From the NCBI GenBank assembly GCA_024638805.1, contig JAHEJO010000003.1, forward strand, positions 1 through 58,367: 58,367 bases of DNA. Direction: 5' to 3'. Every line of letters begins with the position of its first letter. Positions within the stretch are counted from its first letter, which is position 1. The stretch comes from Acidimicrobiales bacterium. GTDB lineage: Bacteria; Actinomycetota; Acidimicrobiia; Acidimicrobiales; SZUA-35. The notes beneath the pieces are model-generated. The model made no database searches. It was not told the origin of the DNA and saw nothing but the letters and a program-made list of their open reading frames with translations. Shown here piece after piece: positions 6,710 to 16,045 of the stretch. The position numbers and the translations under genes were made by a program.

Positions 6710-8182
6710 TCATGGATGGATCCTGCGTGTCACCAGTTCACTGCCTTTCGGACCGCCGACCCAGCCGGTCAGCACCGATGAGAAAAGCCCCGCGTCACCG
6801 CCGGCGTGGACAATCGGCATCCCGCCGGCGCGGAATTTCGGCAACGGACCGGCCGAGTCGTCGTCGATGCTGCCTTCGTCGACAAAGGCGGCACCCCGAA
6901 GGAGTTCGTCCGCCGGGATCATCAGGAGATCGGCTAGCTCGCTTTCCAGCCGTTCCCGGTCCCATCCGGCATCGGCGAACACCCGCCCGTGCTCGGGTGA
7001 TACGACCAGCATCGCGTCCATGCCGATCACCAGCTTGGGGTGGTGGGCCGCTCTGAGAACCAGTGCGAAGCTTCGAGCCAGCGACATCGGGTCCCGCGAG
7101 AGCTGATCCACGATCGGGGTTGGACCCTGGCCGGCAAACAATGTGACGGCGTCATCGTCTGGCCCGAGACCACGGGACACCGCCAGCGAGGTGAAGGGTG
7201 AATCGTGCTCGCGCTCGGCGAAACAGAAGCTGAGCTTGCCGGGAGAGCCGTGCATCGCCATGTCGACGTCACCGGCGCTGCCACCGCCTATGTTGCGGAC
7301 GATCAACTGGAGGGCCCGGCCGATCGTCGTGTTGGCTCGGTTTCCCTGACCGAACGCGTTGAGGCCCGAGTTCATGCCGATGCGGGCGGTGACCGGGCCG
7401 TTCACGACGATGATCGGACCGCTGAAATAGGTTGTCGCGAGAAGGCCGTGCATGTTGAACTCGTCGGTACAAGCGGCCTCGACGGCGGCCAGCACGACGG
7501 GGAGGTACTCAGGTCGGCACCCCGCCATCACCGCATTGATGGCCACCTGCTCGACCGACACGTCGACCAGGTTGGGCGGGACGATCGCCACGATCTCCTC
7601 GGGGGCTCTCGTCGTGCCGGCGAGCATCCGAAGCACCCTCGCCTCGGTCGGCGGGATCACCGGGAGCCCGTCGGTCCAGCCACGATCGAAGACGGCCTCG
7701 AATTCGTCCTCCATCGAGCCGAACTCGACTCGGCGCGACGAAAGCGTGGAACCGCGGAAGCGGGCCTCGAGCTCATCCACCCGTAGTGGATCGACCGAGA
7801 GCGAACCGCAACCCGGCCGCATTTCGGGCAGGCCGGCGCCGAGGTTGGATAGCTGGGTGAACGCCTGCCAGTCCGAACGGGACCAGCCGATTGTGCGACG
7901 AACCTCGGCTCCCTCGCGCACTTCGATCAGGGTGGGGACCGTGTCGATGTCGTGGTGCCACGAGAAACTGAGATCGGAGTCGTCGATCGGAGCTGCCGGA
8001 CCGAGGTCCGGAAACGAGGGATCGTCCTGCACGTACACCACCAGTGGTGTGCCCGATCCGAGGATCTCGCGTAGGACCGGCGCGACCATCTCGCACGTGG
8101 GGCAGTCCCGTTTGACGACGGCAACGAACCCTGCGTCGGGAAGAGCAGGGCCACCGGTCATGGCTTCAACGTTAGTGACCAT
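6710..8182 (-). CDS. thioredoxin-like domain fused to a large uncharacterised domain; partner of the selenoprotein
   Basis: Residues about 15-110 form a thioredoxin-like domain with the redox pair CPTC (27-30) in VVKRDCPTCEMVAPVL and the cis-proline loop DIDTVPTLIEV at 79-89. After a linker holding PGCGSLS (125 is Cys), residues about 155-490 form a domain I cannot assign to a characterised enzyme. It opens with RGWTDGLPVIPPTEARV and contains GPVTARIGMNSGLNAFGQGN, HGSPGKLSFCFAE and a long Gly-rich stretch suggestive of a substrate site. No signal peptide or membrane segment is visible, so it should be cytosolic. It is the first gene of an operon with the UGSC selenoprotein, 13 bases downstream. 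The thioredoxin domain may reduce the Sec-containing partner; this is inference from the arrangement. The start at 8182 is ATG-independent (GTG or TTG-type) in the record and ATG 8161 (MTGGPALPDAG) is an alternative. Confidence 0.88.
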   Translation of the reverse strand: MVTNVEAMTGGPALPDAGFVAVVKRDCPTCEMVAPVLREILGSGTPLVVYVQDDPSFPDLGPAAPIDDSDLSFSWHHDIDTVPTLIEVREGAEVRRTIGWSRSDWQAFTQLSNLGAGLPEMRPGCGSLSVDPLRVDELEARFRGSTLSSRRVEFGSMEDEFEAVFDRGWTDGLPVIPPTEARVLRMLAGTTRAPEEIVAIVPPNLVDVSVEQVAINAVMAGCRPEYLPVVLAAVEAACTDEFNMHGLLATTYFSGPIIVVNGPVTARIGMNSGLNAFGQGNRANTTIGRALQLIVRNIGGGSAGDVDMAMHGSPGKLSFCFAEREHDSPFTSLAVSRGLGPDDDAVTLFAGQGPTPIVDQLSRDPMSLARSFALVLRAAHHPKLVIGMDAMLVVSPEHGRVFADAGWDRERLESELADLLMIPADELLRGAAFVDEGSIDDDSAGPLPKFRAGGMPIVHAGGDAGLFSSVLTGWVGGPKGSELVTRRIHP

Positions 8183-8304
8183 CCAGAACCCGTGCAGTCG
8201 ATGTGACCGTTGGTGAGATCTTGTTCACATCTTTCCCCGATCATCGGTCCGATCGCCTAGGTTCGGTGAGTGAAGGACCGCACGAGGATCACGGGGGGGT
8301 CGAG

Positions 8305-9147
8305 GTGCTGAACATTCACTTCTACGGCGTCCGCGGATCGACGCCGTGCTCATGTGAGTCCACCCGGGGGATCGGTGGCAACACCGCATGTGTTCTCGTG
8401 CAGGTCGACAACGAAGAGCCGATCCTCCTCGATCTGGGAACGGGGGTCCGCTACTACGGTGCCGAACTCGAGGCGGGTGGCGTCACGGCGTTCGAGGGCA
8501 CAGCCCTGGTCACCCACCTCCACTGGGATCATGTGCAGGGCATCCCGTTCTTCCGACCGCTCCTGCATCCCGACGCCAGACTCCGACTGATCGGGCCACC
8601 CCAGGAAGGCAGCACCCTGCAGGCCGAGGTGGCTCGCTTCGTGCAGCCACCTCTGTTCCCGGTCAGCTTGAGCCTGCTTCCCGGAACGGTCGAGTTCGTC
8701 GAGACCGATGGCGTGCAACCCATCGATGCCGGTTCGTGCACGATCACCTCGGCATCGGTACCGCATTGCGGGGTGACCAACGGATACCGCATCCAGAACT
8801 CGATCGGTTCGGTCGCCTACGTCAGCGACCACCAACAACCTTCGGACGGCTCCGACGTCCCAGCCGAGGTCATCGACCTCTGCCGCGATGTCGACATCCT
8901 CATCCACGATGCCCAGTACTCGAGCGCCGAGTTCGACGAGCGAAACGACTGGGGTCACTCGACTCCGGAATATGCGCTCGAAGTGGCCCGGCAGGCAAAC
9001 GCCCGCCGCCTGGTTCTGTTCCACCACGACCCGTCCCACTCCGATGAGTGGGTGCTGGCCACGGAAGAATCGGTTGGCAAGCGTGCTGCGGCCCAGGGGA
9101 TAGAGGTGATCGCGGCCTACGAGGGCTTGCAGCTCACATCGGGCTGA
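8305..9147 (+). CDS. MBL-fold metallo-hydrolase
   Basis: A cytosolic metallo-beta-lactamase-fold hydrolase of about 280 residues. It starts in the way typical of the subgroup, LNIHFYGVRGSTPCS, followed by the metal ligands THLHWDHVQG (His71, His73, Asp75, His76). Further ligands are in SVPHCGVTNGYR and DAQYSS, and the end holds LVLFHHDPSHSD. This pattern belongs to the RNase Z/PhnP/phosphodiesterase-like subgroup; the substrate is probably a phosphodiester but cannot be named. I chose GTG 8305 because the conserved fold begins there and a G-rich stretch precedes it. GTG 8266 and ATG 8203 are in-frame alternatives with weaker support. It is divergent from the selenoprotein operon. Confidence 0.87.
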   Translation: MLNIHFYGVRGSTPCSCESTRGIGGNTACVLVQVDNEEPILLDLGTGVRYYGAELEAGGVTAFEGTALVTHLHWDHVQGIPFFRPLLHPDARLRLIGPPQEGSTLQAEVARFVQPPLFPVSLSLLPGTVEFVETDGVQPIDAGSCTITSASVPHCGVTNGYRIQNSIGSVAYVSDHQQPSDGSDVPAEVIDLCRDVDILIHDAQYSSAEFDERNDWGHSTPEYALEVARQANARRLVLFHHDPSHSDEWVLATEESVGKRAAAQGIEVIAAYEGLQLTSG

Positions 9148-9161
9148 CTACCCTCGTCCGA

Positions 9162-9668
9162 ATGACGAGCCGTTTCTTCGAATCACCGGTCGAGCCCGCA
9201 GACTTCCGTCGCGTCCTGGGCCACTTCCCGACCGGGGTCACGATCGTGACCGCAGCGGTGGGGAATACTCCGGTAGGTGTGGCGATCGGTTCGTTCGTCT
9301 CGATCTCGCTGGACCCGCCGCTCGTCGGGTTCTTCCTCGGCAACGAGAGCACCAGCGCACCCGGGCTCCAAGAGGCTGGATCGTTCTGCGTCAACGTGCT
9401 CGCCCATGATCAGTTGGAGCTGTGTGGGACGATGGCGTCCAAAGCTGGGGACAAATTCTCGGGCTGGCAGTGGAGCCCGTCGCCCGGCTCGGGATCTCCG
9501 ATGTTCGCGGGGATTCACGCCTACATCGACTGTGCCCTCGACGACACGATCACCGTGGGTGATCACGATCTGTACGTCGGACGGGTGCTGAAACTCGACA
9601 CGGTCGAATCGATCGACCCGATGGTGTTCTACCAGGGCCGATACGGCACATTCGGGGCCGCCGGCTGA
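9162..9668 (+). CDS. flavin reductase family protein
   Basis: A 168-residue FMN-binding protein of the flavin reductase family. The sequence FRRVLGHFPTGVTIVTA opens the split-barrel fold, followed by the flavin contacts VAIGSFVSISLDPPLVGFFL and GSFCVNVLA. Such proteins supply reduced flavin to a two-component monooxygenase or act as FMN-dependent reductases. No oxygenase partner is adjacent. The ATG at 9162 sits 14 bases after the MBL-fold gene stop, so the two are probably co-transcribed. The frame could be extended upstream into the previous gene, but that part does not resemble the family. Confidence 0.9.
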   Translation: MTSRFFESPVEPADFRRVLGHFPTGVTIVTAAVGNTPVGVAIGSFVSISLDPPLVGFFLGNESTSAPGLQEAGSFCVNVLAHDQLELCGTMASKAGDKFSGWQWSPSPGSGSPMFAGIHAYIDCALDDTITVGDHDLYVGRVLKLDTVESIDPMVFYQGRYGTFGAAG

Positions 9669-9838
9669 CCGCGACGGCTCGCCCGTTTCCAGCGCCTTAG
9701 ATCCGTTCGAACCGCTGGGCGATTCCACCCGGAGAGCTTTCCGGCACCGGTTGGGGATGGTGAGATGGGTTTGCTGGCGAGTGGATCGTCGGTTTGTCGT
9801 GTTGTTCTTCTGTCGTCGTCTGTTCGAGTGTGATACCT

Positions 9839-10768
9839 GTGTCTTCTGCCTCCGTTCCCGCCCCCGCTCCCGGTGTCTCCTCGTTTCGGGCTTCTCCGTT
9901 TTGGGCGCTGGCCACGCTGGCCGCGCTGGTGGCGATGAGCCTCTGGGCACGAAGCGGTCTCTGGCTTCTGCTGTTCCTGGCGGTCATCATTCTGGTCCAC
10001 GAAGGAGGTCACTGGTTCTTCGCTCGGCGAAGCGGCATGCGGCCCACCGAGTTCTTCTGGGGATTCGGTCCCGAGATCATCGGCATGGATCTGAACGGCT
10101 GCCGCTACGGCGTGAAGGCCGTGTTCCTCGGCGGGTACGTCAAACTCTGGGGGATGACACCGACATCGGACCTGCCCGTCGGTATCGAGGAATCCGTCAC
10201 CTACCGATCGGCCAGTCACGCCGGTCGGCTCTCGACGATTCTGGCCGGGCCGTTCACCAACCTGGTCACTGCGGTCATCGCCTTCACCGTTGCCAATGCG
10301 CTCGAGTCCGGCCAGATCGTGTGGTCGAGCGGTTTCCTCGACATGTGGAGCGTGGTGGTCGGAACGGGTGATGCCCTCTGGACCTGGGCGACGAGTGTGA
10401 CCGCCTATGTCGGTGCGGTGTTCGACACGACCGGCGGCACCGAGGTGCCGGTCCGTTTCCTGTCCCCGGTCGCCCAGGCCGAGATCTCCGGTTGGGCCGT
10501 GGACAACGGCATCGTCATGAGCCTGAGATGGTTCGCGATCCTCAGTACGGCGATTGGAACTGTGAACCTCCTGCCGCTTCCACCGCTCGATGGAGCCCAC
10601 GCCGCGGTCGCCGTCGCCGAGAAGTTTCGTCAGGTTGTCCAACGGGACACCTCGGTGACGGTCAACGTCGCCCGACTTGAGTTTCTGGCCTACTTGACCA
10701 TCGCAGCGCTGGTCGTCTTGAGCGTCGGCGCGCTCGTGCTCGACATTCGCCTCGGGACCGGCGTCTAG
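9839..10768 (+). CDS. M50 family site-2 metalloprotease (RseP-like)
   Basis: An intramembrane zinc protease. The motif HEGGH (about residues 54-58) lies at the end of a hydrophobic segment and supplies two zinc ligands and the catalytic Glu. The third ligand is the Asp of [12 protein letters not shown] near residue 250. [12 protein letters not shown] matches the loop after the first segment in RseP relatives, and there are about four hydrophobic segments. At about 309 residues there is little room for a PDZ domain between the motifs, unlike E. coli RseP. Relatives cleave anti-sigma factors or signal-peptide remnants. GTG 9839 is the preferred start because the upstream frame needs TTG and has no ribosome-binding site; an ATG at 9935 is possible. 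Confidence 0.85.
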   Translation: MSSASVPAPAPGVSSFRASPFWALATLAALVAMSLWARSGLWLLLFLAVIILVHEGGHWFFARRSGMRPTEFFWGFGPEIIGMDLNGCRYGVKAVFLGGYVKLWGMTPTSDLPVGIEESVTYRSASHAGRLSTILAGPFTNLVTAVIAFTVANALESGQIVWSSGFLDMWSVVVGTGDALWTWATSVTAYVGAVFDTTGGTEVPVRFLSPVAQAEISGWAVDNGIVMSLRWFAILSTAIGTVNLLPLPPLDGAHAAVAVAEKFRQVVQRDTSVTVNVARLEFLAYLTIAALVVLSVGALVLDIRLGTGV

Positions 10769-10841
10769 CTCCGGTTGCCAGCGCGTCACTCCGGATTGCC
10801 TCGGTCCGGAACGGATCGTCAACACGCCCTAGGCTCGCCAT

Positions 10842-11360
10842 ATGCCCATTTATGCGCTCGGCGATGTCGAGCCCACGATCTCTTCCGACGCTTTCGTTCA
10901 CCCCGACGCCACGATCATCGGCGATGTACGCATCGGCGCGCAATCGTCGGTCTGGCCGCAGGCGGTTCTCCGGGGAGACGAAGGGCCGATCTACGTCGGA
11001 AGACGAAGTTCGATCCAGGATGGCACGGTCGTGCACACGGTTCGGGAGCATCCGACGACGATCGGCAACCACTGCACGATCGGGCACATCGTTCATCTGG
11101 AGGGGTGCACGATCGAGGATCACGCGCTGGTCGGCAACGGAGCGATCGTCCTGCACCGAGCGATCGTGCGGTCGTGGTCGCTCGTTGGCGCCAACGCGGT
11201 GGTTACCAATGACACTGAGGTGCCATCGGGGGCCCTGGCCCTGGGGGTTCCGGCCAAGATCCGTCCCGACGCCGCCAGCCCCGATCTCATTCGTACGAGC
11301 GCCGACGCCTACATCGAGCGCGTCGAGGTCTACCGCCGGGGGCTGCGCCGGCTCGATTGA
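10842..11360 (+). CDS. gamma-carbonic-anhydrase-like hexapeptide-repeat protein
   Basis: The 172 residues form a left-handed beta helix of repeats such as [20 protein letters not shown]. The family usually binds zinc through three histidines. Here His65 (VVHT) and His82 (IGHIVHLEG) are present. The third position, normally LHG five residues after the second, is Glu87 (LEG), with an extra His85 nearby. Zinc binding and carbonic anhydrase activity are therefore uncertain, and a role as a structural or acyl-transfer protein cannot be excluded. It starts about 70 bases after the protease gene on the same strand and ends 83 bases before sufB. Confidence 0.9.
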   Translation: MPIYALGDVEPTISSDAFVHPDATIIGDVRIGAQSSVWPQAVLRGDEGPIYVGRRSSIQDGTVVHTVREHPTTIGNHCTIGHIVHLEGCTIEDHALVGNGAIVLHRAIVRSWSLVGANAVVTNDTEVPSGALALGVPAKIRPDAASPDLIRTSADAYIERVEVYRRGLRRLD

Positions 11361-11389
11361 TCGGCCGGACCTCCCATACCGTCGGGTCG

Positions 11390-11400
11390 ATTGTTACAAT
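11390..11400 (+). promoter_or_regulatory. possible sufB promoter and operator
   Basis: ATTGT-T-ACAAT is a perfect AT-rich palindrome in GC-rich surroundings, 42 bases before the sufB start. TACAAT resembles a -10 box, so this could be the promoter with a regulator site over it. No good -35 box is visible. The binding protein is unknown; a SufR-type repressor would be the obvious candidate but none lies next to it. Confidence 0.35.
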
Positions 11401-11442
11401 ATGAATAGGAGAAATTCGTCTGTCCGACTAGGAGTGCCCTCG

Positions 11443-12846
11443 ATGACGGTGACAAGTGACAACCTCGATCTCGGCAAGTACAAGCTTGGTTGGAGCGATG
11501 CCGAAGACTACATATTCAAACCCAAGCGGGGTCTCAACACCGACATCGTGAATGAGATGTCGTGGATGAAGGGCGAGCCCGACTGGATGCTCAAGCGGCG
11601 GCTGAAGGCGCTGCGCCATTTCGAGAAGCGTCCCATGCCGACCTGGGGCGGCGACATGTCCCAGATCTACTTCGACGACATCTTCTACTACATCAAACCC
11701 ACCGAAGGTCAGGTCGATCAATGGGACGAGCTGCCCGACGCCATCAAGGACACCTACGAAAAGCTCGGTATCCCGGAGGCGGAGCGGAAGTACCTGGCCG
11801 GCGTGACCGCCCAGTACGAGTCAGAGGTTGTCTTCCACAGAAACCGCGAGGATCTGGAGCGCCAGGGTGTCATCTTCACTGACATGGACACCGCCTTGCG
11901 GGAACACCCCGAACTCGTGAAGCAGTATTTCGGGAAGATCATCCCCGCCAACGACAACAAATTCTCGTCGCTCAACACCGCGGTGTGGTCCGGGGGCTCG
12001 TTCATCTACGTCCCGCCCGGCGTCGAGGTGGCAATGCCGCTCCAGGCCTACTTCCGTATCAACGCCGAGAACATGGGCCAATTCGAACGAACGCTCATCA
12101 TCGCCGACGAGGGCTCGAAGGTTCACTACATCGAAGGCTGCTCGGCGCCGGTGTACACCAGCGACTCCCTTCACTCAGCGGTCGTCGAAATCGTTGTGAA
12201 GCCGAGCGCTCACGTGACCTACACGACGATCCAGAACTGGTCGAACAACGTGTTCAACCTGGTCACCAAACGCGCCTACGTCGAAGCCGAGGGCCACATG
12301 GAGTGGATCGACGGCAACATCGGCTCGCGCCTGACCCAGAAGTACCCTGCGGTGTGGCTGGCTGGACCCAGGGCCACCGGCGAAGTGCTCAGCGTCGCAT
12401 ACGCCGGTGCCGGTCAGCACCAGGACACCGGCGCCAAGATGGTCCACGCCGCCCCCGAGACGTCCAGCAAGATCGTGTCCAAGTCGATCAGCAAAGACGG
12501 CGGACGGTCCTCCTACCGCGGTCTGGTTCGGGTCGAAGAGGATGCCTACGGTTGCAAGAGCCACGTGCAGTGCGATGCCCTGATACTCGATGACCACTCG
12601 GTGTCCGACACCTACCCGTACATGGAGATCGGTACCCGCGACGCCCAGATCGGCCACGAGGCAACCGTTTCCAAGGTTGCCGACGACCAGCTCTTCTACC
12701 TGATGAGCCGGGGTCTGTCGGAGGAGCAGGCGATCGGCATGGTCGTCAACGGCTTCATCGAGCCAGTGACCCGGACCCTGCCGATGGAGTATGCGGTGGA
12801 GTGGAGTCGGCTGATCGAACTCCAGATGGAAGGGTCGGTCGGCTGA
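11443..12846 (+). CDS. sufB: Fe-S cluster assembly scaffold SufB
   Basis: SufB is the core of the SufBC2D scaffold on which [4Fe-4S] clusters are built in the cytoplasm. The 467 residues match the family length. Recognisable stretches are [21 protein letters not shown] near the N-terminus, [34 protein letters not shown], and the C-terminal [20 protein letters not shown] shared with SufD. The start ATG 11443 has GGAG nine bases upstream. Unlike in most actinobacteria, the next genes are not sufD and sufC: four unrelated genes separate it from them. It is read toward the convergent gene at 12869-13243, with a hairpin between them. Confidence 0.97.
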   Translation: MTVTSDNLDLGKYKLGWSDAEDYIFKPKRGLNTDIVNEMSWMKGEPDWMLKRRLKALRHFEKRPMPTWGGDMSQIYFDDIFYYIKPTEGQVDQWDELPDAIKDTYEKLGIPEAERKYLAGVTAQYESEVVFHRNREDLERQGVIFTDMDTALREHPELVKQYFGKIIPANDNKFSSLNTAVWSGGSFIYVPPGVEVAMPLQAYFRINAENMGQFERTLIIADEGSKVHYIEGCSAPVYTSDSLHSAVVEIVVKPSAHVTYTTIQNWSNNVFNLVTKRAYVEAEGHMEWIDGNIGSRLTQKYPAVWLAGPRATGEVLSVAYAGAGQHQDTGAKMVHAAPETSSKIVSKSISKDGGRSSYRGLVRVEEDAYGCKSHVQCDALILDDHSVSDTYPYMEIGTRDAQIGHEATVSKVADDQLFYLMSRGLSEEQAIGMVVNGFIEPVTRTLPMEYAVEWSRLIELQMEGSVG

Positions 12847-12859
12847 GAGGTGTCAAACC

Positions 12860-12877
12860 GGGCGCTGCTCAGCGCCC
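12860..12877. terminator. bidirectional terminator hairpin between convergent genes
   Basis: GGGCGCTG and CAGCGCCC form a perfect 8-bp stem with a two-base centre. It lies 13 bases after the sufB stop and overlaps the stop codon of the leftward gene. No T tract follows. Confidence 0.5.
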
Positions 12878-13243
12878 GAACTTGCGAAACGGCCACCATC
12901 GGCCCATCCGCAAGCGACCCTCCCGTGAAGCTTGTTCCTCTTCGACCTCGGCTCGTATCTCCGGTCCGGCGGCGTTGATGATGTCCTCGGCCGCATCGAG
13001 CAGAGCACCGATCGATTCGTCGTCGCTGACACCCTCGGGCGCCGGAGGGGTCCTCGGTGTCACCAACGAGCCGTGGTTCCAGGCGACATCGGCCAATCGT
13101 CGCTCGAACTTGGGGCAGTCCGCAGGGCACTCCCACGGTGCTTTCGGGGCGAGATCGAGAGCGCATTTCCGTACGGTGTCACCGGTCGGATAGGTGCGCG
13201 TCTGATAGTGCTTACAATCACTTCGCATCGGCACACCTGCCAT
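12869..13243 (-). CDS. small cysteine-containing hypothetical protein, 124 aa
   Basis: I do not recognise a named family. The N-terminal half has four cysteines and conserved-looking aromatic residues (MRSDCKHYQTRTYPTGDTV, RKCALDL, WECPADCPKFERRL), a spacing that suggests a bound metal such as zinc or an Fe-S cluster. The C-terminal half is acidic and helical (EIRAEVEEEQASREG), ending in a basic tail RMGRWWPFRKFGR. Two starts are possible, ATG 13243 and ATG 13228; the longer frame upstream overlaps deoD antisense and is not used. It is divergent from deoD with about 25 bases between starts and convergent with sufB. Its position beside sufB could mean a link to metal handling, but nothing proves it. 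Confidence 0.72.
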   Translation of the reverse strand: MAGVPMRSDCKHYQTRTYPTGDTVRKCALDLAPKAPWECPADCPKFERRLADVAWNHGSLVTPRTPPAPEGVSDDESIGALLDAAEDIINAAGPEIRAEVEEEQASREGRLRMGRWWPFRKFGR

Positions 13244-13268
13244 TGTGTCACGGCTAAGGTCGGACTCC

Positions 13269-13982
13269 ATGGCGACACCGCACATCGCAGCGGAGCACGG
13301 TGACTTTGCCCAGACCGTGCTGATGCCCGGGGATCCACTACGGGCCAAGATGATCGCAGAGCGGTACCTCGACGATGCGCGCCAGGTCAACGAGGTCAGG
13401 AACATGCTTGGCTTCACCGGAACCTACAAGGGTGTGGCGGTCAGCATCCAGGGTTCCGGGATGGGGGTGCCGTCCATACAGATCTACGCTTCGGAACTCT
13501 TCGACTCATTCGGGGTCGAACGGATCATGAGGGTCGGATCGTGCGGGGCGATCCAGCCCGATCTCGGGCTCCGCACGCTCATCATTGCGAGCGGCGCCGG
13601 CACCGACAGCAACGTCAATCGGGTCAGGGCCGGCGGACACGACTACGCCGCCACCGCCGACTTCTCCATGATGCGCGCCGCGGTGGATGCCGCCGCGAGC
13701 GCCGGGATCGATGCGGTGGTCGGGCGGATCTTCACCAGCGACTACTTCTACCACCCCGATCCGGCCGAAAACGAGCGACTGGCCGGCGCCGGGTTTCTTG
13801 CCGTCGAGATGGAAGCGGCCGCACTGTACGGCGTGGCGATCGAACGTCGGAAGGCAGCGTTGACGCTTGTTACGGTCAGCGATCAACTCATCACCGGCGA
13901 GAGGATGACCGTCGAGGAGCGGCAGGAAACCCTCGACCATATGATTCTCGTCGCTCTCGAGTCCACCCGCGCGCTGAGCTGA
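13269..13982 (+). CDS. deoD: purine nucleoside phosphorylase, DeoD type
   Basis: This 237-residue enzyme cleaves purine nucleosides with phosphate to free base and ribose 1-phosphate in purine salvage. Family marks are TVLMPGDPLRAKMIAERYL (phosphate-binding), MRVGSCGAIQ, the ribose and base site FLAVEMEAAALYGVA, and the catalytic Asp in TVSDQLITGE. Length and order fit hexameric bacterial DeoD. ATG 13269 opens the typical MATPHIAAEHGDF. Its placement between sufB and sufD has no known functional reason. Confidence 0.95.
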   Translation: MATPHIAAEHGDFAQTVLMPGDPLRAKMIAERYLDDARQVNEVRNMLGFTGTYKGVAVSIQGSGMGVPSIQIYASELFDSFGVERIMRVGSCGAIQPDLGLRTLIIASGAGTDSNVNRVRAGGHDYAATADFSMMRAAVDAAASAGIDAVVGRIFTSDYFYHPDPAENERLAGAGFLAVEMEAAALYGVAIERRKAALTLVTVSDQLITGERMTVEERQETLDHMILVALESTRALS

Positions 13983-14016
13983 CACAGTAGCCGAGCGGCG
14001 CAACGGCTGAACGGCT

Positions 14017-15057
14017 CTACAGGAGGCTCTTCAACCGTTCGATCGTCTGGAGTGCGTCGCCGGTCGGATGAACCGAGAGGTGGGTGACGCCGGCCTCGGC
14101 GAAGGAGGCGATCTGGTCCTTCACCCGACCGGGAGGGCCGACCAGGTTGGAGTTCTCCAGGAACTCTGTGGGGATCGCTTCTGCCGCCGCCTTCTTGTTC
14201 CCCGAGAGGTACAGGTCCTGGATCTCTCGGGCCTCTTCCTCGTAGCCGTAGCGTTGGAAGACCGTGTTGTAGAAGTTCTTCTCGCGCGCTCCCATTCCAC
14301 CCACGTAGAGGGCGACCGAATCACGGGCGAGGTCGAGCACCTCGGTACGCGCCGTGCCGGTGTACTCCTCGCCGATCGCCGCCAGGCCGCCGGCAGAGAT
14401 CTGCAGCGGTCCCAGGGAGGGATCGCGCCGGGCCAGGCCGGCAGCAACGTCCACGCCCCATACCTTCTGGTACTTCGTCGGATCGAACAGTGTGGGGAGC
14501 CAGCCGTCGGCGTGGCGGGCCGTTGCCTTCACGCTCAGACCCATGAGACTCGCCCAGAAGATCGGAACCGAATCACGGACGGGATGATTGATCAGCTTGA
14601 GAGGCTTCCCGAGACCGGTGCCCTGCTCGGCAGGCAGCGGAATGGTCATCGTCGGCCCGTCGTACTCCAGCTTCTCGCGCCGGAGTGCGATACGGATGAC
14701 ATTGATGCAGTCGCGAATCCTCGGCATCGGCTTGTCGTACGCGACGCCGTGGAAACCTTCGATGACCTGAGGTCCCGACGCGCCGAGGCCCAGGACGAAA
14801 CGCCCGTCGGACACGAAGTCGAGGCCGGCAGCGGTCTGCGCAAGGCAGGCCGCGGTTCGGCTGTAGACGTTGAGGATCCCGGCACCGATCTCGATGGTGC
14901 TGGTGGAGGCGGCAAGGTAGCCCATCTGGCTGACCGAGTCGAAGCTGTATGCCTCGGGAACCCAGACCAGGTCGAGTCCTGCCCTCTCGAGATCCTGGAC
15001 CTTGTTGACGTCGGCCTTGAAATCTCCTGAGTAGCTGATCATCATCGAGAGCTTCAT
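14017..15057 (-). CDS. LLM-class F420-dependent oxidoreductase
   Basis: A luciferase-like TIM-barrel protein of 346 residues. The opening MKLSMMISYSGDFKADV and the stretches LVWVPEAYSFDSVSQMGYLA, GRFVLGLGASGPQVIEGFHG and ARHADGWLPTLFDP belong to the actinobacterial group that uses coenzyme F420. The F420 core synthase gene fbiC lies at 47-49 kb, which supports F420 as cofactor. Substrate is unknown; relatives reduce or oxidise alcohols, sugar phosphates or unsaturated bonds. It is oriented opposite to its neighbours and starts 86 bases from the rightward sulfurtransferase gene. Confidence 0.93.
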   Translation of the reverse strand: MKLSMMISYSGDFKADVNKVQDLERAGLDLVWVPEAYSFDSVSQMGYLAASTSTIEIGAGILNVYSRTAACLAQTAAGLDFVSDGRFVLGLGASGPQVIEGFHGVAYDKPMPRIRDCINVIRIALRREKLEYDGPTMTIPLPAEQGTGLGKPLKLINHPVRDSVPIFWASLMGLSVKATARHADGWLPTLFDPTKYQKVWGVDVAAGLARRDPSLGPLQISAGGLAAIGEEYTGTARTEVLDLARDSVALYVGGMGAREKNFYNTVFQRYGYEEEAREIQDLYLSGNKKAAAEAIPTEFLENSNLVGPPGRVKDQIASFAEAGVTHLSVHPTGDALQTIERLKSLL

Positions 15058-15143
15058 GATCGAGAAGGCTAGTCGTCGGGGCTGAGCCCAGCGGAAGCGA
15101 CGCCGGGGACGGGGAGCTGTTCCCGTTGGCTACTGTGCAGCGC

Positions 15144-15995
15144 ATGTCCGATCATCGACTGCCACCGGTGGTCTCTCCCAGCTGGTTGGCGGACAACGCC
15201 GACGACGTCGTGATCTGCGACGTTCGGATGCTGGCCGAACCCGATCTGGCTCGACGCCGGTTCGAAGAGGCGCACCTGCCGGGGGCGCGGCTGGTCGATC
15301 TCGACCGCGACCTGGCCGCGCCGGCTGCAGCTCAACTCGGGCGCCACCCTCTGCCGACACCGGAGGCGTTCGCCGACACCCTCGCCAGACTCGGAATCGC
15401 TGGCGACGCCGGCATCGTTGCCTACGACGATGCGAACGGCGCACTAGCAGCCCGCCTGGTGTGGATGCTTCGCGCACTCGGCGATGATGCGGCTCTCCTC
15501 GACGGGGGCAGCGCCGCGTGGGAAGGTCCCCTCGATCACGGTCCGGTCTCCCTGGGCCCGGTCGAACGTCGCGTCCGGCCGTGGCCTCGTGGTCTGCTCG
15601 CCGATGCCGACGACGTGCGGTCGGCGATCGATCAGGGGCTACCGGTGATCGACTCGCGATCCGCCGAGCGATTTCGAGGCGAGATCGAACCGATCGATGC
15701 CGTCGCCGGGCACATACCGGGAGCGGTGAATCTGCCGTTCGTCCGACACTTCGAGCCGGCTGGGCGTCTCCGGTCGGCCGATGAGATCACCGGCGCCTTC
15801 CTCTCGATCGGGGTCCCATCGTTGGACGATGGCCCCATCGTGTACTGCGGTTCGGGTGTCACCGCTTGTGTGAACCTGCTCGCAGCTGAGCATTCGGGAC
15901 TCGGAGCGGGGCGACTCTACGTCGGTTCGTGGTCGGGTTGGTCGACGACCGAAGGGCTCCCGGTCGCCACCGGCGACGGCTCATCGCCGTTTTGA
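15144..15995 (+). CDS. thiosulfate/3-mercaptopyruvate sulfurtransferase (tandem rhodanese)
   Basis: The 283-residue protein has two rhodanese domains. The N-terminal one (about 12-130) is inactive, lacking a catalytic cysteine in the loop. The C-terminal one (about 155-275) has the active loop YCGSGVTAC with persulfide-forming Cys235. The CGSGVT loop resembles the group acting on 3-mercaptopyruvate or thiosulfate. Lying just before sufD, it could supply sulfane sulfur, but SUF normally uses the desulfurase SufS, which is not in this window. ATG 15144 is preferred over an upstream TTG at 15126. Its stop lies 50 bases before the sufD start. Confidence 0.93.
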   Translation: MSDHRLPPVVSPSWLADNADDVVICDVRMLAEPDLARRRFEEAHLPGARLVDLDRDLAAPAAAQLGRHPLPTPEAFADTLARLGIAGDAGIVAYDDANGALAARLVWMLRALGDDAALLDGGSAAWEGPLDHGPVSLGPVERRVRPWPRGLLADADDVRSAIDQGLPVIDSRSAERFRGEIEPIDAVAGHIPGAVNLPFVRHFEPAGRLRSADEITGAFLSIGVPSLDDGPIVYCGSGVTACVNLLAAEHSGLGAGRLYVGSWSGWSTTEGLPVATGDGSSPF

Positions 15996-16045
15996 CCACG
16001 GCTCGGCTGGCCCCTCCGGACCAGGTGGGCGGTAGTTTTGAGCTC

